17,531 nt of DNA from Candidatus Bathyarchaeota archaeon (GTDB lineage Archaea > Thermoproteota > Bathyarchaeia > Bathyarchaeales > Bathycorpusculaceae), in contig JACUTN010000008.1 of the NCBI GenBank assembly GCA_014859805.1, positions 1-17,531 of the forward strand, in the 5' to 3' direction. The translations under genes and the position numbers were made by a program. The first letter of the stretch is position 1; every line of letters begins with the position of its first letter. A model generated the notes under the pieces. The model did no database searches. It saw nothing but the letters and a program-made list of their open reading frames with translations, and was not told where the DNA came from. This document shows, piece after piece, positions 13,815-17,531 of the stretch.

Positions 13815-14816
13815 ATGAACTGGAGAGAAAACCTATTGAAAGATGGATTAAGCGTAAACAGTTTAGCATGGAAACTACTAGAAAAAATACTTGAAAAACC
13901 AGATTATTACGGGATTATTGTTGAAAAAACAGGTTCTGGAACAACCATTGTGGATGCTGGGATAAAGGCTAAAGGCGGATTTCAAGCTGGAAAGATCATA
14001 ACGGAAATATGCATGGGCGGATGTGGAAAAACAGAAATAACCTACAGAAAATACGGAAAACTTGAACTTCCATCAATATTCGTTTACACAGACCATCCAG
14101 TTATCGCAACATTGGGTTCGCAGTATGCAGGCTGGCAAATAAAAGACGGAGACTATTTCGCAATAGGTTCGGGACCAGCAAGAGCCCTTGCACTAAAGCC
14201 TAAGGAAATCTACGACAGAATTGGATACAGCGATGTTTTCGACAAAGCAGTCGTCGTTCTAGAAACTGATAAGTATCCTCCAGCAAAACTGTTGGAACGT
14301 TTCAAAAAGGAATGTAACGTTTCCCCGGAAAACTTGGCAGTGATTTTAGCTCCTACAGCCAGCATAGCCGGCGCAATACAGGTTTCAGGTAGAATAGTTG
14401 AAACTGGAATTCACAAACTTGACAAGCTTGGATTAAATCCAAAAGCAATATTGTGTGCTTGGGGATGTGCACCAATCCCTCCCACCCATCCAAAGTTTAT
14501 ACACGCGATGGCGAGAACAAACGACGCAATTCTCTATGGCGGAGTGGCCTACTATGTTGTTGAATGCGACGATGAAGAAGAACTAAAGCAAATCGTCAGT
14601 AAAGCACCATCCAAAGCTTCTGAAGCCTATGGGAAGCCCTTCATAGAAGTTTTCAAAGAAGCAAACTATGACTTCTACAAAATCGACCCAAACCTTTTTG
14701 CACCAGCAGTATTGATTGTGAACAATGTGAAAACTGGTGGAGTCTTCAAGGCTGGAGAAGTTAATGCCAAAATACTAACGAGATCACTAGGTTTTAGAGA
14801 GCTTGCATTTACCTAA
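13815..14816 (+). CDS. mch: methenyltetrahydromethanopterin cyclohydrolase
   Basis: Mch interconverts 5,10-methenyl-H4MPT and 5- or 10-formyl-H4MPT, two steps after formylmethanofuran in the archaeal methyl branch. The 333-residue product matches the family along its whole length: NSLAWKLLEKIL near the start, KGGFQAGKIITEICMGGCG at 53-71, SQYAGWQI, GSGPARALA, then APTASIAGAIQVSGRIVETG and CAWGCAPIPPTHP, and near the end PALFAPA-like NLFAPAVLIVNN. It is slightly longer than the methanogen enzyme (about 320). It begins two bases after the fwdC stop with no clear ribosome binding site, so it is probably translated by coupling. Having mch joined to fwd genes in one operon ties the two reactions together; the formyltransferase that acts between them is not here. 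Confidence 0.93.
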   Translation: MNWRENLLKDGLSVNSLAWKLLEKILEKPDYYGIIVEKTGSGTTIVDAGIKAKGGFQAGKIITEICMGGCGKTEITYRKYGKLELPSIFVYTDHPVIATLGSQYAGWQIKDGDYFAIGSGPARALALKPKEIYDRIGYSDVFDKAVVVLETDKYPPAKLLERFKKECNVSPENLAVILAPTASIAGAIQVSGRIVETGIHKLDKLGLNPKAILCAWGCAPIPPTHPKFIHAMARTNDAILYGGVAYYVVECDDEEELKQIVSKAPSKASEAYGKPFIEVFKEANYDFYKIDPNLFAPAVLIVNNVKTGGVFKAGEVNAKILTRSLGFRELAFT

Positions 14817-15376
14817 GTTATTTTTACACCTGATTTCACAGCTCTCGCCACGAAATAGCCTAAGGGAATAGTGTAAATCGCCAACGTAGCATTAAAAATC
14901 ACTACAAGCGGAACATACATAATTATTGCCTCTTCAGGCATGCTGAATCCAACTGGAGGTGGAAAACGAAGGAACGCCCAGTTTACGAACGCCATGGCCA
15001 CCATCCTAAAGATAATTCCTGACGAGGTGACCAGAATGCTTGAAGAAGCTTCTCCAAACTTTCCAGAATGTCGGTCGATAATTTTCTTGACTACAATTAT
15101 GCCTAAGAGCATACTTAGTATGGCTGCTAAATTGTAGAGTGGCCCTGTGGGAAGTTCTCCTGGAAATACAGCCAGTAATACAAGAGTGTTTAGTACGGCT
15201 ATCGTAAACCCTACCACAGCTCCATAAAGTAAGAATGCAGCAACAATCGGTATTTCCCATATTTGGTATATGAGCCACGGTGCGTATGGCGCTGGAATCT
15301 TTATAGGTGATGACAAGTTAAGAGCGATGGTAAGCGCAGCGAATATTATTATAGATGCAATTGTCTTGGTATTCAT
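14813..15376 (-). CDS. ECF-type vitamin transporter S component
   Basis: A 187-residue, very hydrophobic protein with about six membrane segments and the layout of substrate-binding (S) subunits of energy-coupling factor transporters: a first helix TIASIIIFAALTIALNL, the loop IKIPAPYAPWLIYQIWEIP, VLLAVFPGELPTGPLYNLAA and a final YTIPLGYFVARAV helix. The ligand is not clear; riboflavin-like (RibU) or related vitamin importers share this pattern. No EcfA or EcfT gene is near, so it would rely on a shared module, as in group II ECF systems. The ATG at 15376 is preferred over the TTG two codons upstream because AAGGGG is then spaced correctly. Its stop overlaps the mch stop in convergent orientation. 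Confidence 0.7.
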   Translation of the reverse strand: MNTKTIASIIIFAALTIALNLSSPIKIPAPYAPWLIYQIWEIPIVAAFLLYGAVVGFTIAVLNTLVLLAVFPGELPTGPLYNLAAILSMLLGIIVVKKIIDRHSGKFGEASSSILVTSSGIIFRMVAMAFVNWAFLRFPPPVGFSMPEEAIIMYVPLVVIFNATLAIYTIPLGYFVARAVKSGVKIT

Positions 15377-15416
15377 TTGCAACCCCTTAAATCATTTGAA
15401 ATCCGTATGTAGCGGA

Positions 15417-15440
15417 GTAATTATTTAAGAGTAGCTACTC
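15417..15440 (-). promoter_or_regulatory. promoter with palindromic operator before the ECF gene
   Basis: The reverse strand has a TATA-like CTTAAATAATTA (15417-15428) placed about 26 bases before an expected start of transcription near 15396. Directly upstream, 15429-15440, lies the perfect 12-base palindrome GAGTAGCTACTC. A partial relative, TTACTCCGCTAC, follows the box. A protein bound here would touch the TFB site, so it looks like an operator. Confidence 0.4.
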
Positions 15441-15469
15441 AAAAAAGAGTATAATTGTTCCGAGAAAAA

Positions 15470-15486
15470 CTTAAAATAAATATATC
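15470..15486 (+). promoter_or_regulatory. TATA-type promoter of the coiled-coil/phosphatase pair
   Basis: CTTAAAATAAATATATC is a strong archaeal TATA region about 25-30 bases before the ATG at 15504. The spacing suggests a leaderless transcript, in keeping with the lack of a ribosome binding site. Confidence 0.45.
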
Positions 15487-15503
15487 TTACATATATTTCT
15501 TTA

Positions 15504-16760
15504 ATGGGAAGTTCATTGTCGGAACCTCTAAAATTCTCTTCAAAGGAAGTTGAAGGGTGGCTTGAAAGAGAAACTGGTTCGATTTTCATTCCAGTTCATG
15601 AAAAAGCTCAAAAACTAATTGATGAAATGAAAAAGGTTCTTGATAATGTCACAGATGTTTGCAAAGTGTTGCTAGAGAATAGCAGAAAAGAGATTGAGAA
15701 AAGAAGCAGGAAAACCTATGGAAAAGCCAGAGCGCTAAACAAGCTGGCACGTCTATTCCTTAAAAGAACACAGCAGATTGAAGTTCCAGACAAAGTCTCC
15801 TACGACAGCTTCCAAGATTTCATCCAAGAAACTCAAAAAGCGTTTATAGTAACCGAAGTTGACATTAGAAACTGGTTTCCGCGAATATCACCTTTCTTCA
15901 TCATGGACAGAAGAAAATTCCTAGGAGTCTTCGAAAAAGCAAAGGAATCCTTGAAAGAGCTTCAAAATTTCCTAACAAAAGAGTATGTTAAAACTAAAAC
16001 CTTAGAAGAAACATTCCAAATTATCAACAATCTCTTGGCCCTTCAAGGGCAACTGGCAGATTTAGAAGCCCATAGAAAGAAAAACGAAACCGAAAAGGCT
16101 TCAATTGAAAAGGAAATAGGTGAAACGCAACAAAAAATAGCGGATTTTAAAAATAGAGAGAGCTTGACTCAACTGAGTCAAATAGGCATGGAAATAGGAA
16201 AGTTGCGGAAGGAAGTAAAACATAATCTGCGGCATCTTCGAAAACCATTCATAAAATTTCAGTCACAAGTGTTCCGTAAAGGCGGTTTAACACCAGAACA
16301 CTTAGAGAAACTCAACCACTACATTGAAGATCCTTTCGATGCTTTTGCAGCTGAAGAAGCAGGATACCCAATTTTAGAGCAAATTCTCAAAAAACTGGCT
16401 GGCTCCATGTCTGAGGGAAAATTGAAACTGAAGCGTGACAGAAAACGAAAAGCAGAACAAGACATAAACAGAATTTTTAACAAGAACTCTTTAGATGCTC
16501 TTCATCAAAAATGTCGTGAGACAATAATTCGAAAAAAGCAGATTTCAACCTCAGCCGAAACAGCAAAGATAAAAGGAAACCTGTTGAAACTTCAAGAAGA
16601 GCTTAAGAAATTGAAAAAAGGAAAGAAGCGGATCGAATTGCAAGAAAATACCACAGAACGAAAATTACAGGAAACACTGGACAGAATCCAGAGTCAGAAA
16701 AAGGAAATCGAGGAAAACGTTTTTGATTTTATGGGCAAAAGAATTCTTATCGAAGTCTAA
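15504..16760 (+). CDS. long coiled-coil protein of unknown function
   Basis: The 418-residue product is soluble, charged and largely helical. An N-terminal part (residues 1-90) reads SSKEVEGWLERETGSIFIPV and then a helix with a basic cluster RKEIEKRSRKTYGKARA. The middle (100-150) is less charged and contains DIRNWFPRISPFF, perhaps a small globular domain. From about 175 to 240 and again from about 340 to 405 heptad-like stretches rich in Glu, Lys and Gln indicate two coiled coils separated by GGLTPEHLEKLNHYI and a helical hairpin. No catalytic motif, signal peptide or membrane helix is visible, and I do not recognise the family. The next gene, one base downstream, is a PP2A-type phosphatase, so this protein may be its scaffold, regulator or substrate. 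Confidence 0.7.
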   Translation: MGSSLSEPLKFSSKEVEGWLERETGSIFIPVHEKAQKLIDEMKKVLDNVTDVCKVLLENSRKEIEKRSRKTYGKARALNKLARLFLKRTQQIEVPDKVSYDSFQDFIQETQKAFIVTEVDIRNWFPRISPFFIMDRRKFLGVFEKAKESLKELQNFLTKEYVKTKTLEETFQIINNLLALQGQLADLEAHRKKNETEKASIEKEIGETQQKIADFKNRESLTQLSQIGMEIGKLRKEVKHNLRHLRKPFIKFQSQVFRKGGLTPEHLEKLNHYIEDPFDAFAAEEAGYPILEQILKKLAGSMSEGKLKLKRDRKRKAEQDINRIFNKNSLDALHQKCRETIIRKKQISTSAETAKIKGNLLKLQEELKKLKKGKKRIELQENTTERKLQETLDRIQSQKKEIEENVFDFMGKRILIEV

Positions 16761-16761
16761 G

Positions 16762-17531
16762 GTGCAATTGTTGCAGACAGACCTCTCGCAAATCATCAAA
16801 GAAGCCCTAGAAGTTCAATGCGAAGATTTCACTCGATTGGTTGAAGAAACTGTGCAAGTACTTGCCAGAGAAAATGGGCAAGTTGGAAGTTTCAACATTG
16901 TAGGTAGACTTGCTGAAATCAAACCTTTTGGCCAAGCGATAGTAGTCAGCGATTTACACGGAGACTTGGAAAGCCTAACTCGAATTCTCACAGAAACAAA
17001 TTTCCTGCTGAAAATGCAGCGGAACAACAAGGCGATTCTAATCTTTCTTGGCGATTATGGCGATCGAGGCATTCACTCGGCAGAAGTCTATTATATTGTC
17101 TTGAAGCTGAAGCTTCTATTTCCAGAGCAAGTGATTCTGATGCGTGGGAACCACGAGGGACCAGAAGACCTTCTAGCTTCTCCACACGATTTACCGATGC
17201 AGTTTCAAGCAAGATTCGGAGAAAAGTGGATGGACGCCTACTCAAAAATCCGAGAGCTGTTCAAACATCTCTATAACGCAGTGGTTGTGGAAGAGCGTTA
17301 CCTAATGATTCATGGAGGCTTGTCACCACAAGCAAGAACATTAGAAGACTTGGCATACGCTCACATCAAACATCCAAAGCAAAGACTGCTTGAAGACATG
17401 CTGTGGAGCGACCCAACCGAAATGATTAAGGGAGTATGTGAATCCCCACGGGGTGCTGGTAAACTCTTCGGCGAAGACATAACAAATCAAGTATTGAAGA
17501 GGTTCAATGTTAAAATGCTGATAAGGGGACA
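16762..17531 (+). CDS. PP1/PP2A-type serine/threonine phosphatase (partial)
   Basis: A PPP-family metallophosphatase, cut off by the window edge after 256 residues. The two-metal site is complete so far: VVSDLHGD at 61-68 (GDxHG form with Ser for Gly), GDYGDRG at 97-103, RGNHE at 128-132 and HGGL at 184-187. Further on WSDP at 215-218 and SPRGAGKLFGED at 228-239 mark it as a true PP1/PP2A-like enzyme and not a general metallophosphoesterase; the last residues, MLIRG, run into the conserved RGH. An extra N-terminal helix of about 55 residues precedes the domain. It starts at GTG 16762, one base after the coiled-coil gene (TTG at 16768 or 16771 are alternatives), so the two are co-transcribed and translationally coupled. 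Confidence 0.85.
   Translation, partial: MQLLQTDLSQIIKEALEVQCEDFTRLVEETVQVLARENGQVGSFNIVGRLAEIKPFGQAIVVSDLHGDLESLTRILTETNFLLKMQRNNKAILIFLGDYGDRGIHSAEVYYIVLKLKLLFPEQVILMRGNHEGPEDLLASPHDLPMQFQARFGEKWMDAYSKIRELFKHLYNAVVVEERYLMIHGGLSPQARTLEDLAYAHIKHPKQRLLEDMLWSDPTEMIKGVCESPRGAGKLFGEDITNQVLKRFNVKMLIRG

Noticed and set aside
1..17531. CRISPR array, rRNA or intact tRNA
   Set aside because: No regularly spaced direct repeats and no complete tRNA or rRNA pattern were seen on either strand; only tRNA-like fragments near 48 and 3925.

Overview
The window looks like a chromosomal piece of an uncultivated archaeon, most likely a Bathyarchaeia-type or related Thermoproteota lineage. The evidence is a methanofuran/tetrahydromethanopterin C1 operon (fwdB-fwdA-fwdC-mch), archaeal TATA-like promoters, few Shine-Dalgarno sites apart from some clear ones, a PEF-type C-terminal surface anchor remnant, and an HTH regulator fused to a membrane domain. 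Lineage is inferred from gene content only; no rRNA or marker gene is present.

Layout. Positions 1-600 are decayed: a tRNA-Glu-like fragment, one copy of a short dispersed repeat, and a frameshifted reverse-strand gene remnant (200-585). From 630 to 3803 three reverse-strand genes follow: an ICMT-like membrane methyltransferase, a secreted, C-terminally anchored surface protein with nine N-glycosylation sequons, and a membrane-tethered ArsR-like regulator. The gene-poor stretch 3804-4642 holds a second repeat copy with a tRNA-like hairpin, the 3' remnant of an anchored surface protein, and an intact 51-residue DUF4177-like gene that starts with TTG.

From 4643 come an amidohydrolase-2 family enzyme (+), a DinB-family protein (-) and, divergent from it, a tight operon bshC-bshB1-bshA (6332-9668). 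Together the three bsh genes encode a full bacillithiol pathway: BshA joins GlcNAc to malate, BshB removes the acetyl group, BshC adds cysteine. The neighbouring DinB protein belongs to the superfamily that contains bacillithiol S-transferases. A complete bacterial-type low-molecular-weight thiol pathway beside an archaeal C1 operon is the most notable content here.

After a short tyrosine-recombinase-like remnant (9669-9817), fwdB-fwdA-fwdC-mch (9849-14816) encode three subunits of formylmethanofuran dehydrogenase plus methenyl-H4MPT cyclohydrolase, i.e. steps of the archaeal methyl branch of the Wood-Ljungdahl pathway. fwdA seems to start at an ACG codon directly after the fwdB stop, behind a strong Shine-Dalgarno sequence. 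FwdB carries a basic insertion of about 40 residues, and fwdD and ftr are not in the window. A convergent ECF-type S component overlaps the mch stop codon. The window ends with a long coiled-coil protein of unknown function and, one base downstream, a PP1/PP2A-type protein phosphatase cut off by the window edge.
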